Below, in pieces: positions 30,234 to 38,804 of a stretch of DNA of 64,000 nucleotides. The stretch covers positions 1 to 64,000 of the forward strand of contig JAMPXK010000007.1 of the NCBI GenBank assembly GCA_023701245.1, written 5' to 3'. How positions within the stretch are numbered: position 1 is the first letter of the stretch; every line of letters begins with the position of its first letter. The DNA is from Elusimicrobiales bacterium (GTDB lineage Bacteria > Elusimicrobiota > Elusimicrobia > Elusimicrobiales > UBA9959). The notes below the pieces were generated by a model, which ran no database searches, was not told the origin of the DNA, and was given only the letters and a program-made list of their open reading frames with translations. A program made the translations under genes and the position numbers.

Positions 30234-32165
30234 TCAGAACCTGTAAGTCAAGTCGGCTCCGTACCGCGCCCCTATCTTTTCTCCTCCGGCGTCGGGGTGT
30301 ATCTCGTAATGGCGGTTGTCCAGGAGATTGAACGCGGTCAGCCCGGCCTCCAGTCCCTCCAGCCTCCCCGGGAATTTGTAGCCGGCCCGGGCGTTGAGCA
30401 GCAGGTAGCTGCCCACGCTGTCTCCGCCGTCCGAGTTCCACCAGGTCTTCCCGGCCCAATAGGCCCAAAGCATGCCGGCCATGGCGCCGTCGTCGTAGCG
30501 CAGGCCGCCGGCGCTCTTGTAGCGCGGGGAATTGCGCATTTTAGTGGCCTCGCCCTTGCTGGCGTTGAAATAGGAATAAGAGGCGAAGCCGCTGGCGCCG
30601 CCGCGGATATGCAGATCTACCCTGGCCTCCGCCCCGAAGGCCCTGGCCTTATCCCTGTTGGCCCAGGACTGGTCCACGCTGATATCCGGAGCGGCAGGAG
30701 TAACGGCCTCGTCCGCATAGCCGATCATGTTTTTCATCCTGTAAGCGTAAATGGTGACGCTGGTCTTGACCCTGCCGTATTCGCCCCTGTGCGCCGCCTC
30801 CACCGATTCTATCTTCTCCGGGTCTATGTCCCGGTTGCCGCGCAGGTTGTAGATCAGGTTCCCGGTGTACCCGCCGCCGGTGGTGAGGCCGGGAATGCTG
30901 TTGTCATAGGCGCTGACGCGCGTGTAATCCATGTAATTTTCCAGGAGCGTGGGATTGCGGAACGCTTCCCCCGCGGAAACACGGAACACGTTGCCTTGGT
31001 CGGGCAGGAAAGAAACGCTGGCCTTGGGGGAGAAGACGCTGCCTGCCAGCGGGTGACGGTCCAACCGGCCGCTCAGCGCCAGGCTCCAGCGCTCGCCCGG
31101 CTCCCAGGTATCTTCCAGGAACAGGGAGTACATGTTCTGCGAGTGCAGGCCCGCGGGGAACAGATCGCCGCGCAGCGTGTTGCGCCTGTACTCCGCGCCG
31201 GCGGTGGCGCGGTTGCCTTCGCCCAAGGGCAGCGAATACTCAGCCTGCAGGTCATAAGTGTCGGAATTCAGCGAGGCCTCTTCGCCGGGCGAGAACTCCC
31301 GCAGCCGGGAGTTGTTCTGGTTCCAGAAAAACCGGGTCTTGAGCCCTTCCAGGGCGTAATCAGCGCGCAGGTAGGCCGCGCGCGAGACCGGCAGGCTCTC
31401 TTCGGGCGTCAGCAAGGTCATCTCGTTGCTGAGCCTGGAAACGCCGCCGGACACGCTTACCCTGCTCTCAGGCCGGGCCGAATACTCCGCCAGGAAATTA
31501 GCCTTGGAAACCCGCGACCCTAGGCGGCCGGCGTCCTCGAACCTGTTCATGGTGCGGTGCTCGCCGCCGACCTTGTAACCGAGGGCGCCGAGTTTTTTGC
31601 CATAAAGGAAAGCGCCGGAAGCCGAAGCCCGGTTCCCGGCGGAGGCGGTCAGCGCGGCCCCGTTTATCTTCTCCGGGGACTTGGTGATGATGTTAACGAC
31701 GCCCTGCAGGGCGCTGGCGCCGTAAAGGGCGGAAAAAGGCCCCTCCACTATCTCTATGCGGTCTATTTCCAGCAGGCTGACCGGGATGCTCTCCCAAAGG
31801 ACCATCCCGTAAAAGTCCTGCAGGACGGTCTTGCCGTCCAGCAGCACCAGCACCCGGTTGCTGAGGCTCTGGTTGAAGCCCCGGATGGCCACGTCACCCT
31901 GGCCGGTGCGGGTCTCTATCACGTCCACCCCTGGCGCCAGCCGCAGGACGTCCCACAGCGTGCGGGCCCCGGAGAGGCGGATATCGTCGGCGGTTATCAC
32001 GGACACCGAAGCCGGCGCTTTGGCCTGGGAGGTGGGAAAGAAGGTGGCCGTCAGGAACTTGGCCTCCTCGCGGAAGAACTCCAGGTCGTCATCATAGGTT
32101 CCGGCCGCGACCGGTCCGGCGCAAAGCAGGCAGCCCAGGAAAGCAAGCAAGAACGTGTTTGTCAT
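30234..32165 (-). CDS. TonB-dependent outer-membrane receptor
   Basis: 643-aa outer-membrane active transporter with signal peptide (MTNTFLLAFLGCLLCAGPVAAG). The plug domain is at about residues 50-165 (PASVSVITADDIRLSGARTLWDVLRLAPGVDV, VAIRGFNQSL, VEGPFSALYGASALQGVVNIITK). A 22-strand-type barrel ends in TYRF, with the C-terminal Phe needed for BAM insertion. The closest look is the BtuB/CirA group; no substrate is evident and no transporter partner is adjacent. It proves an outer membrane in this organism. An upstream -10 is noted at 32180-32194. Confidence 0.92.
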   Translation of the reverse strand: MTNTFLLAFLGCLLCAGPVAAGTYDDDLEFFREEAKFLTATFFPTSQAKAPASVSVITADDIRLSGARTLWDVLRLAPGVDVIETRTGQGDVAIRGFNQSLSNRVLVLLDGKTVLQDFYGMVLWESIPVSLLEIDRIEIVEGPFSALYGASALQGVVNIITKSPEKINGAALTASAGNRASASGAFLYGKKLGALGYKVGGEHRTMNRFEDAGRLGSRVSKANFLAEYSARPESRVSVSGGVSRLSNEMTLLTPEESLPVSRAAYLRADYALEGLKTRFFWNQNNSRLREFSPGEEASLNSDTYDLQAEYSLPLGEGNRATAGAEYRRNTLRGDLFPAGLHSQNMYSLFLEDTWEPGERWSLALSGRLDRHPLAGSVFSPKASVSFLPDQGNVFRVSAGEAFRNPTLLENYMDYTRVSAYDNSIPGLTTGGGYTGNLIYNLRGNRDIDPEKIESVEAAHRGEYGRVKTSVTIYAYRMKNMIGYADEAVTPAAPDISVDQSWANRDKARAFGAEARVDLHIRGGASGFASYSYFNASKGEATKMRNSPRYKSAGGLRYDDGAMAGMLWAYWAGKTWWNSDGGDSVGSYLLLNARAGYKFPGRLEGLEAGLTAFNLLDNRHYEIHPDAGGEKIGARYGADLTYRF

Positions 32166-32179
32166 AATGTTCGGTCTTA

Positions 32180-32194
32180 CTTGATTATATTATA
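32180..32194 (-). promoter_or_regulatory. Candidate promoter -10 of the TonB receptor gene
   Basis: On the minus strand TATAATATAATCAAG, 14 of 15 bases shared with the sequence before the double-receiver gene (40620-40634). It ends 15 bp before the TonB receptor start at 32165. No obvious -35 is present. Confidence 0.45.
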
Positions 32195-32209
32195 AACGGG
32201 AGGCGCCGC

Positions 32210-34285
32210 TTAAGAAAGGTCTATCAGGTTCCAGCGGGCGGCGTAAAGGTCGCGCAGCTTAAGGCGCAGGCGGGCGTTTTCGGGCTTTACCAGGTCCGGG
32301 TCTTCGGCCAGCAGCCGCTCGCGGTCCGCTATCGCCAGCTCCAGGATATCCTTGTCCCGGGACATGTCCGCCAGCTTGAAATCCATGTCGCCGTGCTGGC
32401 GCACCCCCAGGATCTCGCCGGCGCCGCGGATGTAGATGTCCTTTTCGCTCAGCTCGAAACCGTTGGCCGTCTGCACCATGGCCCGCAGCCGTTCGGAGGC
32501 GTCGCCGGAGCGCGCGTGCGGCACCAGCAGGCAGCGCGAATCCCACCGGCCGCGCCCCACCCGGCCGCGCAGCTGGTGCAGGCTCGCCAGGCCGTAGCGC
32601 TCGGCGTTGTTTATCACCATCAGCGTGGCGTTGGGCACGTCTATGCCCACCTCTATCACCTGCGTCGCCACCAGGACGTCGGTGCGCCCGGCCGCGAAAT
32701 CTTCCATCACCTTTTTCTTCAGTTCCCCCGGCATGCGGCCATGCAGCATATCCACCCGGCGCCCGCGGAAAAAAGCCCGCAGCCGCTCGAATTCCGACTT
32801 CACCGACTTCAGGTCGGCTTCGGCGGTCTCCTCGATGACCGGGTAGACCACGTAAACCTGCCTCCCCTTGGCGACCTCGTCCGCGGCGGCCTGGAGCGCC
32901 ACGTCCTCGGTGGCCTCCGCGGTCTTTACCGGGCGCCGGCCGGGCGGCATTTCCTTTATGACGGAAAGGTCCAGGTCCCCGTACAGGGCCAGGAACAGCG
33001 TGCGGGGAATGGGCGTGGCCGTCATTATCAGCATGTCCGCGCGGTCGCCCTTGGCCCGCAGGGCGGCGCGCTGGCGCACCCCGAAGCGGTGCTGCTCGTC
33101 TATGACCACCAGGCGCAGGTTGCCGAACTTCACGCCCTCGCCCATTACGGCGTGGGTGCCCAGGAGGATGTCTATCTTCCCCGCGGCCAGGTCGGCCAGT
33201 ATTTTTTTCTTTTCGGCGGCCTTCACGCGGCCCGTCAGCAGCGCCACGCGCACCCCGAGTCCTCTGAGGAAGCGCTCGAAAGTGAGGAAATGCTGCTCGG
33301 CCAGGATCTCGGTAGGCGCGGCGAACGCGCTCTGCCCGCCGTTCTCGGCCGCCAGCAGCATGGCGCTGAGCGCCACCACCGTCTTGCCGGACCCCACGTC
33401 GCCTTCCAGCAGGCGCGCCATGGGGGTGGGGCCCTGCATATCGGCGAAGATCTCGTTTATGGCGTGCGCCTGGGCGCCGGTAAGGGCGAAGCCCAGGTTG
33501 TCGCGGAAAGGCGTAAGCAGGGTCTTCTTCACCTCGTAGGAAAAACCCTTGGTCACGCCGCGGGTCTGGCGCTTTTTAATGGCCCAGGCCAGCGTCAGCA
33601 GCAGCAGTTCCTCGTAGATGAAGCGGCGGCGGGCCTGCTCCAGTTCGAAGTTGTTCTCCGGGAAATGGATGCCCCGGGCGGCCAGGTCCCGGGCGGCCAG
33701 GCCCCGCCGCAGCACCAGCTCCGGCGGCAGGAAATCGGCCACGGCCTCGTGGCCGGCCAGGACCGCCTCGTAGGCGGCCTCGCGCATGAACCGCGCGGTC
33801 AGGCCCTCGGTCAGCGGGTACACCGGCACTATCCGTCCCACGTGCATTTTCAGCGCGCGGGCGTCGTCGTCGCCGTAATATTCGTCCGCGCGCAGGCGGC
33901 TCAGGAACAGCGGGTCTTCGGGGGTGCCGGTGACCCAGACCGTGCGCCCTTCCCGCAGGTCCTTGCGCAGCGTCGCAAAAACGTCGAAGCGCGGGCTGTG
34001 CCGCTTGAAGAAGCTGGCCTCCGCCTCACCGTAGGGGGTCTCCAGCACGACCTTGAAGATGCGCAGGCCGCTGCCGGTGTAAAGGTCGCGGACCGATCTT
34101 ATCTTCCCCCTGACGACGGGAGAGTCCTCCAGGAACGGCAGGGGCTCCTTGCGGCCGGGCAGGCGGCGGTCCTCCCATTTGCGGGGGAAATAGAACAGCA
34201 GGTCGTCCAGCGTTCCGATGCCGAGGCGCGAAAAAAGCTCCGCTTTTTTGGGGCCGACGCCCTTCAGGAATTGTATGGAAGGCAT
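32210..34285 (-). CDS. recG: ATP-dependent DNA helicase RecG
   Basis: Branch-migration helicase that remodels stalled forks and Holliday junctions (691 aa, standard). The wedge domain is N-terminal, starting with LKGVGPKKAELFSRLGI (helix-hairpin-helix). Walker A is GDVGSGKTVVAL, the DEQH box is VIDEQHRFGVRQR, motif III is MTATPIPRTL, and the C-terminal motifs include ATQVIEVGIDVPNA and LHQLRGRVGRG. It appears intact and monocistronic; an AT-rich promoter (ATAATATAATAGG on the minus strand) lies before the ATG. Confidence 0.97.
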   Translation of the reverse strand: MPSIQFLKGVGPKKAELFSRLGIGTLDDLLFYFPRKWEDRRLPGRKEPLPFLEDSPVVRGKIRSVRDLYTGSGLRIFKVVLETPYGEAEASFFKRHSPRFDVFATLRKDLREGRTVWVTGTPEDPLFLSRLRADEYYGDDDARALKMHVGRIVPVYPLTEGLTARFMREAAYEAVLAGHEAVADFLPPELVLRRGLAARDLAARGIHFPENNFELEQARRRFIYEELLLLTLAWAIKKRQTRGVTKGFSYEVKKTLLTPFRDNLGFALTGAQAHAINEIFADMQGPTPMARLLEGDVGSGKTVVALSAMLLAAENGGQSAFAAPTEILAEQHFLTFERFLRGLGVRVALLTGRVKAAEKKKILADLAAGKIDILLGTHAVMGEGVKFGNLRLVVIDEQHRFGVRQRAALRAKGDRADMLIMTATPIPRTLFLALYGDLDLSVIKEMPPGRRPVKTAEATEDVALQAAADEVAKGRQVYVVYPVIEETAEADLKSVKSEFERLRAFFRGRRVDMLHGRMPGELKKKVMEDFAAGRTDVLVATQVIEVGIDVPNATLMVINNAERYGLASLHQLRGRVGRGRWDSRCLLVPHARSGDASERLRAMVQTANGFELSEKDIYIRGAGEILGVRQHGDMDFKLADMSRDKDILELAIADRERLLAEDPDLVKPENARLRLKLRDLYAARWNLIDLS

Positions 34286-34348
34286 GTTTTTTACCGCAAA
34301 CCTATTATATTATTTCCCGCGCCCGTCGTAAAAAGCAGCCAGGCAGGT

Positions 34349-34402
34349 TTGAGCGCCTTTTGAGGCGGATTTGAGCGATTCTTGAACGCTCTTTGTTATA
34401 CT
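34349..34402 (+). promoter_or_regulatory. Promoter P1: four 11-bp-spaced direct repeats plus TATACT
   Basis: TTGAGCG (34349), TTGAGGC (34360), TTGAGCG (34371) and TTGAACG (34382) are 7-mers at an exact 11-bp period. The last ends 8 bp before TATACT (34397-34402). This is the Pho-box geometry used by PhoB/OmpR winged-helix activators. The same geometry recurs at 38728-38781. It points toward the candidate RNA at 34409 and lies just ahead of a PhoB-type regulator gene. Confidence 0.75.
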
Positions 34403-34408
34403 TTCTAT

Positions 34409-34618
34409 GTAGCAAAACGTTCTTTAAAAAACAGATCCCCAGCGTTGTAGGTGCGCCCCCCTAACCCAAACCCCCAAGACTCGGGGCTTCGGCCCCGTGC
34501 TCTATGCATCTGCAGCGCTGGCTTTTTAAAAGCCCCGCCGGGCTACAACAGTTAAGACTCCACTCGTAAGGCATACTGTACCTCTCCCCAGAACGTCCCG
34601 GCGGGGCGCTTTTTTTTA
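34409..34618 (+). ncRNA. Candidate structured small RNA or leader downstream of P1
   Basis: About 210 nt with no plausible ORF. Visible helices: CGGGGC-TTCG-GCCCCG (34482-34497); GTTGTAG (34444-34450) with CTACAAC (34543-34549); ACGTTCT (34417-34423) with AGAACGT (34590-34596); and an 11-bp terminator stem (34532-34542 with 34597-34607) followed by eight or more T's. The ACGTTCT closing pair cannot coexist with the terminator stem in one nested fold, so two states are possible. It could be a free sRNA, a 6S-like RNA, or an attenuator of the regulator gene at 34633. Start inferred from TATACT. Confidence 0.5.
34532..34618 (+). terminator. Terminator with an unusually large loop
   Basis: GCCCCGCCGGG at 34532-34542 pairs perfectly with CCCGGCGGGGC at 34597-34607 across a 54-nt loop. 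GCT and a long T-run follow. It stands 15 bp before the regulator start codon. Confidence 0.65.
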
Positions 34619-34632
34619 TTATAATCAGGATT

Positions 34633-35319
34633 ATGAAGGAAAGAGCGCTCATAGTCGACGACGACCCCGAACTGCTGGGGATCCTCCGCAAATACCTGGA
34701 GAACCACGGACTGGAGACCATCAGCGCCGCCAACGGCGCCGAGGCTCTGGCCGCCGCCCCCTCCCGCCGCCCCGACATCATCATAACGGACGTGGAAATG
34801 CCCCGCATGGACGGGTTCACCCTCTGCCGCCGCATCAAGGACAACAAGGCCCTGGCGGACATCCCCGTCATCATCATGACCGGCAAGAAGGTGACCGAAG
34901 CCGACCACGTGGCCGGCTACGGCTACGGCGCCGACGACTACGTGGTAAAACCATTTTCCTACGCGGTGCTGCTGGCCAAGATCAAGGCCATGCTGCGGCG
35001 GGCCGCGCGCGGCAGGAAGAAAGAGGCGGTCAAGAAGAAGGGAGACCTGGAAGTCAACCTGGAGGCCAGGACCATAAAGATAAAGGGCCGCCCGGTAAAA
35101 CTCACCTCCAAGGAATTCGACCTGCTCAATACCCTCACTTCCAACCCCGGCCGGGTGCTCAGCCTCAACAGCCTGCTGGAAGCGGTCTGGGGCTACAACA
35201 CCGCCGACTACAACGACCCCCACACGGTGGAGGTCCACGTGTCCAACCTGCGCCGCAAGATCGGCGCCTTCGGCAAACGCATCAAGGCCGTACCGGGCCA
35301 CGGCTACAAGTTCGAATAA
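34633..35319 (+). CDS. PhoB/OmpR-family response regulator
   Basis: 228 aa: receiver domain (DDD 9-11, phospho-acceptor D53 in IIITDVEMPRMDG, switch K106 in VVKPFSY), then a winged-helix DNA-binding domain (about 135-228; LTSKEFDLLNTLTSNPGRVLS, HTVEVHVSNLRRKIG, VPGHGYKFE). No Shine-Dalgarno is seen; TATAAT at 34620-34625 lies 7 bp before the ATG, so a leaderless message is likely. It is a paralogue of the regulator at 37320. With its kinase partners downstream it probably binds the direct repeats at P1 and P2. Confidence 0.93.
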   Translation: MKERALIVDDDPELLGILRKYLENHGLETISAANGAEALAAAPSRRPDIIITDVEMPRMDGFTLCRRIKDNKALADIPVIIMTGKKVTEADHVAGYGYGADDYVVKPFSYAVLLAKIKAMLRRAARGRKKEAVKKKGDLEVNLEARTIKIKGRPVKLTSKEFDLLNTLTSNPGRVLSLNSLLEAVWGYNTADYNDPHTVEVHVSNLRRKIGAFGKRIKAVPGHGYKFE

Positions 35320-35371
35320 GGGCGCCCCGGCCTTCTTTTGTATAATTACCCCGACGGGGTTTGGCTTTAAC

Positions 35372-37327
35372 ATGAAAAGATCCGGCGTAAAAAGTCAGGA
35401 CAAAGCGGCTTTTGGAAATATCCTCCAGGCCATGCTGCTCACCGCTTTTTCGCCGGACAATTTCGACCCTTTCCTTAAAAAGATAGCCGCCCTGCTCTCC
35501 GGGCCGGAAGGCCTGGGGGCCGGCGCCAAGGTGGCCGTGCTGCTGAAAGGCGAGAACGGCAGGCCGCTGCGCTGCGCCGCCGCCGGGTTCTCCAAAGGAG
35601 CGCTGGCGCAGCTGGCCGGCGGGGCCCGGCTCCACGCCGCCGGCGGCCGCTTCTTTTCCGCGCCCGTTTGCGCCGGCAACGCCAAGGTAGGCCGCCTGGC
35701 GGCCCTGCTGCCCGCCCCCCCTGAAAACCCCCAGGCGGCGGCAGGCATGCTGGAAATGGCGGCCAAGGTGGTAGGCGCGCGCCTGACAGGGGAAAAGCGC
35801 GACGCGGAGCTGAACGCGGAAAAGGATATCGCGGACTCGGTAAAGCACGTGGAAGAACTCTACCTGGCCTTTCCCGGCATCTCCATAGAGGAGATCTCCC
35901 GGGCGGTGCTGGACGAGGCCCGCCGCCTCACCGGCAGCGCTTTCGGTTTCGCGGCCATGATAGACCCTGGGACCGGCTTCATGAACGTGGCGTCCATGAC
36001 CACGGAAACCTGGGACGTCTGCCGCATGAAGGAAAAGCCGGTGATCTTCAAAGAATTCACCGGGCTCTGGGGCTGGGTGCTCAAACACAAGAAACCCCTG
36101 CTCTCCAACAAGGCGGGCAAGGACCGCCGCTCCTCCGGCACCCCGCGCGGCCACATAAAAATAGATAAATTCCTGGCCGTGCCCGCCATGTCGGGCAGGA
36201 AGCTCCTGGGCATCCTGGGCCTGGCCAATCCCGGGGCAGATTACGGCCCGGCGGACCTGGACGCCGCCCAGAAACTGGCCCGGGTCTACGCCATCATCCT
36301 CCAGCGCAAGCTGGCGGAAGACCGCCAGCGCGAAGAGGACAGCCGCTTCAAGGCCATTATCGCCTCCTCCAAGGACATCATCTACACCGCCAATCTGAAA
36401 GGCCAGATCACCTATATCAGCCCCCAGGCGCGCGAATACGGCTACGAACCGGAGGAACTGCTGGGGCGCGGCGTAGTCCAGATGGCGCACCCGGAAGACC
36501 AGGATTTCGTGATAAAGGCCTTCGCCAACGCCGTGAGCACGGGCCGCACGCTGCCCATCCTCCCGTACCGGATCCGCAAGAAGGACAACACCTATTTTTA
36601 CGCCGAGCAGAAGAGCGGCATAGTGACCCGCAACGGGGCCCCGCTCTACATCACCGGGGTCATCCGCGACGTCACGGAGCAGAAAAAGACGGACCTGCTG
36701 CTCAAGGAGAACGAAGCCCTGCTGCGCATGGTCTTCGACACGGCCAAGGACGCCATCTTCATAAAGGACATGAACGGGATGTACGTAAAGGTCAACAAGG
36801 CCTGCGCCGACATCTTCGGGCTGACCCCGGAGCAGATGCTCTACAAGCGCGACAGCGAACTTTTCGAACCGGAGGCGGCGGCCGAGATCTTCAAGGACGA
36901 TTCGGACGTGGTCCTGAGCGGTAAAACGCTGCTGCTCAACAAGGTGCGCCGGCTGCCGGCCGGCACCCTGCACCTGAGCGTGGTGAAGACGCCCCTGCGC
37001 GATATCCGCGGCCGGATCATAGGCGTGCTGGGCATCTCGCGCGACATCAGCGAACTCAAGAAGATGGAGCGCGAACTCGCCATCTCCACCGCGGCCGCGG
37101 CCGTCAGCAAGGTGGCCCGCCCCATGGCCCACGATTTCAACAACGCGCTGGCGGCCATAAACGGCTACGCCACGCTGATAGAGGACGGCCTTACGGAGAC
37201 CAGCCCCATCAAGACCGAGATCGCGCAGATCATCAAGGCCGTAAAGCGCGCCGCGGAACTCACTTCCAAGTTCCAGGATTTCGCGCGCAATCCCAAACTG
37301 GAAGAACACGGGGGCGGTAATGTCTAA
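35372..37327 (+). CDS. GAF/PAS sensor with a phospho-acceptor domain but no ATPase domain
   Basis: 651 aa, soluble. Region 1-150 has no clear name; a GAF domain spans about 155-315 and PAS domains about 325-440 and 445-565. A DHp-like helix pair follows, with H587 in VARPMAHDFNNALAAINGYATLIEDG. The protein stops at 651 with no N, G1 or G2 boxes: the catalytic ATPase domain is absent. The stop overlaps the next regulator gene by 8 bp, and I see no frameshift that would restore an ATPase domain, since the following sequence is a complete regulator. It may be phosphorylated in trans by the short kinase at 38018. The start follows TATAAT about 25 bp upstream. Confidence 0.88.
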   Translation: MKRSGVKSQDKAAFGNILQAMLLTAFSPDNFDPFLKKIAALLSGPEGLGAGAKVAVLLKGENGRPLRCAAAGFSKGALAQLAGGARLHAAGGRFFSAPVCAGNAKVGRLAALLPAPPENPQAAAGMLEMAAKVVGARLTGEKRDAELNAEKDIADSVKHVEELYLAFPGISIEEISRAVLDEARRLTGSAFGFAAMIDPGTGFMNVASMTTETWDVCRMKEKPVIFKEFTGLWGWVLKHKKPLLSNKAGKDRRSSGTPRGHIKIDKFLAVPAMSGRKLLGILGLANPGADYGPADLDAAQKLARVYAIILQRKLAEDRQREEDSRFKAIIASSKDIIYTANLKGQITYISPQAREYGYEPEELLGRGVVQMAHPEDQDFVIKAFANAVSTGRTLPILPYRIRKKDNTYFYAEQKSGIVTRNGAPLYITGVIRDVTEQKKTDLLLKENEALLRMVFDTAKDAIFIKDMNGMYVKVNKACADIFGLTPEQMLYKRDSELFEPEAAAEIFKDDSDVVLSGKTLLLNKVRRLPAGTLHLSVVKTPLRDIRGRIIGVLGISRDISELKKMERELAISTAAAAVSKVARPMAHDFNNALAAINGYATLIEDGLTETSPIKTEIAQIIKAVKRAAELTSKFQDFARNPKLEEHGGGNV

Positions 37328-38006
37328 AAAGATCCTGCTGGTGGACGACGACAGGAAGATGCTGGAAGTGATGCGGCGCTACCTGGAGAACCACGACTAC
37401 ACGGTGATCTTCACCGACAACGGGTCCGAGGCCCTCATCATCGCCAGGGATTCCCGGCCCGACGCCGTGATCACCGACGTGGCGCTGCCGGGGCTGGACG
37501 GCTTCTCGCTGTGCAAGGCGCTCAAAGGCTCGCCGGAAACCGCCGCCATCCCGGTCATAATCATCTCCGGGGACCGCACCGAGGACGAGGACGTGGTGGA
37601 AGGCTACGGCCGGGGCGCGGACGACTACCTGACCAAGCCTTTCGCTTTTCCCGTGCTGGCCGCCAAGCTCAACGCCGTGATGCGCCGCTACGAGGCGGCC
37701 GGCGCCGGCGGCCGGATAAAGGAGCAGGGCGTGGAGCTGGACCCGGGCGCGCGCGCCGTGAAGGTGGCCGGCAAGCCGGTACAGCTGACCCGCAAGGAAT
37801 TCGACCTGCTCACCCTGCTGCTGGAGAAAAAGGGCCGCGTACTGGGCGTGCCCTACATCCTGGAAACGGTCTGGGGCTACGACCTGGCCAATTACGACAA
37901 CCCGCACACGGTGGAAACGCACGTTTCCTCCCTGCGCAAGAAACTCGGGACAAAACTGGCCGGGCGCATCGCCAGCGTCACCGGGCACGGCTACAAGTTC
38001 GAATAG
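37320..38006 (+). CDS. PhoB/OmpR-family response regulator (second copy)
   Basis: 228 aa, same length and layout as the product of 34633: DDD at 9-11, D53 (VITDVALPGLDG), K106 (YLTKPFAF), and a C-terminal winged helix (LTRKEFDLLTLLLEKKGRVLG, HTVETHVSSLRKKLG, VTGHGYKFE). It is translationally coupled to the ATPase-less sensor by an 8-bp overlap and followed 11 bp later by the short kinase. The two regulators look like a duplicated pair that could recognise similar sites. Confidence 0.93.
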   Translation: MSKKILLVDDDRKMLEVMRRYLENHDYTVIFTDNGSEALIIARDSRPDAVITDVALPGLDGFSLCKALKGSPETAAIPVIIISGDRTEDEDVVEGYGRGADDYLTKPFAFPVLAAKLNAVMRRYEAAGAGGRIKEQGVELDPGARAVKVAGKPVQLTRKEFDLLTLLLEKKGRVLGVPYILETVWGYDLANYDNPHTVETHVSSLRKKLGTKLAGRIASVTGHGYKFE

Positions 38007-38017
38007 CGGGGACCCTT

Positions 38018-38731
38018 ATGGCAAAACTCATACCGGACAAGGCCAAGATGACCGCCGTAGGGCGGCTGGCCGGCGGCGTGGCCCACGACATGAACAATAT
38101 CCTGGGGGCCATAGAAGGCTACGCCAGCCTGATGGGCACCACCCTCAAGCAGGACGACCCCATGAAACAGGACCTGGAGGAGATCCGCAAGGCCGTGGTC
38201 CGGGCCACCGCCCTTACCCGGCAGCTTTTCGCCTTCGGCCTGCGCTACCCCGCCCAGACCAGGAGCAGCGACGCCGCGGCGGCGGTTGAAACCCTCAAGA
38301 AGGACGCGGCCGCGCTGGCGGCCAGGGGGATAACCCTGACCGTGGACGCCGCCCCGGGCCTGCCGCCCGTGACCGGCGACCAGGCCCAGCTGGAGCTGGC
38401 CCTGGCCCACCTGCTCTCCAATGCCCGGGACGCCATGCCCTCCGGGGGTTCCGTAACCGTAACGCTGCGCCAGGCGCCGCCGGCCGCGGACGGGGCGCGC
38501 TTTGTGGAGATCTCGGTGACCGACACCGGCACCGGCATTACCCCGGAGACCATGCAGTATCTTTTCGAGCCCTTTTTCACCACCAAGGAACGGGGCCGGG
38601 GCGCCGGCCTGGGCCTGCCCACGGTCTACGGCATGGCCAAACAGCGCGGCGGCTGGGTGGAAGCCGAAAGCGAGCCCGGCCGCGGGGCCAGGTTCTCCGT
38701 CTTCCTCCCGGAAGCCCCTCATAAGACTTGA
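38018..38731 (+). CDS. Short soluble histidine kinase without sensor domain
   Basis: 237 aa consisting only of HisKA (H23 in LAGGVAHDMNNILGAIEGYASL) and an ATPase domain (LAHLLSNARDAMPSGG, DTGTGI, GRGAGLGLP). The DHp closely resembles the C-terminus of the ATPase-less sensor at 35372 (AHDFNNALAAINGYATL versus AHDMNNILGAIEGYASL). That suggests one ancestral kinase was copied and split, with hetero-dimerisation providing sensing in one chain and ATP binding in the other. The stop codon overlaps the first direct repeat of promoter P2. Confidence 0.9.
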   Translation: MAKLIPDKAKMTAVGRLAGGVAHDMNNILGAIEGYASLMGTTLKQDDPMKQDLEEIRKAVVRATALTRQLFAFGLRYPAQTRSSDAAAAVETLKKDAAALAARGITLTVDAAPGLPPVTGDQAQLELALAHLLSNARDAMPSGGSVTVTLRQAPPAADGARFVEISVTDTGTGITPETMQYLFEPFFTTKERGRGAGLGLPTVYGMAKQRGGWVEAESEPGRGARFSVFLPEAPHKT

Positions 38732-38781
38732 GGAATATCTGAGCCCTTCCTGAACTATCCCGTAGCTCCCCCTCCTATACT
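38728..38781 (+). promoter_or_regulatory. Promoter P2: 11-bp-spaced direct repeats plus TATACT
   Basis: TTGAGGA (38728), CTGAGCC (38739), CTGAACT (38750) and a weaker CGTAGCT (38761) follow an 11-bp period. The last ends 8 bp before TATACT (38776-38781), exactly the P1 spacing. It drives the secreted-protein gene at 38805. The first repeat overlaps the kinase stop codon. Confidence 0.7.
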
Positions 38782-38804
38782 ATTAGTGTAGCCAAGGGGG
38801 AGTT

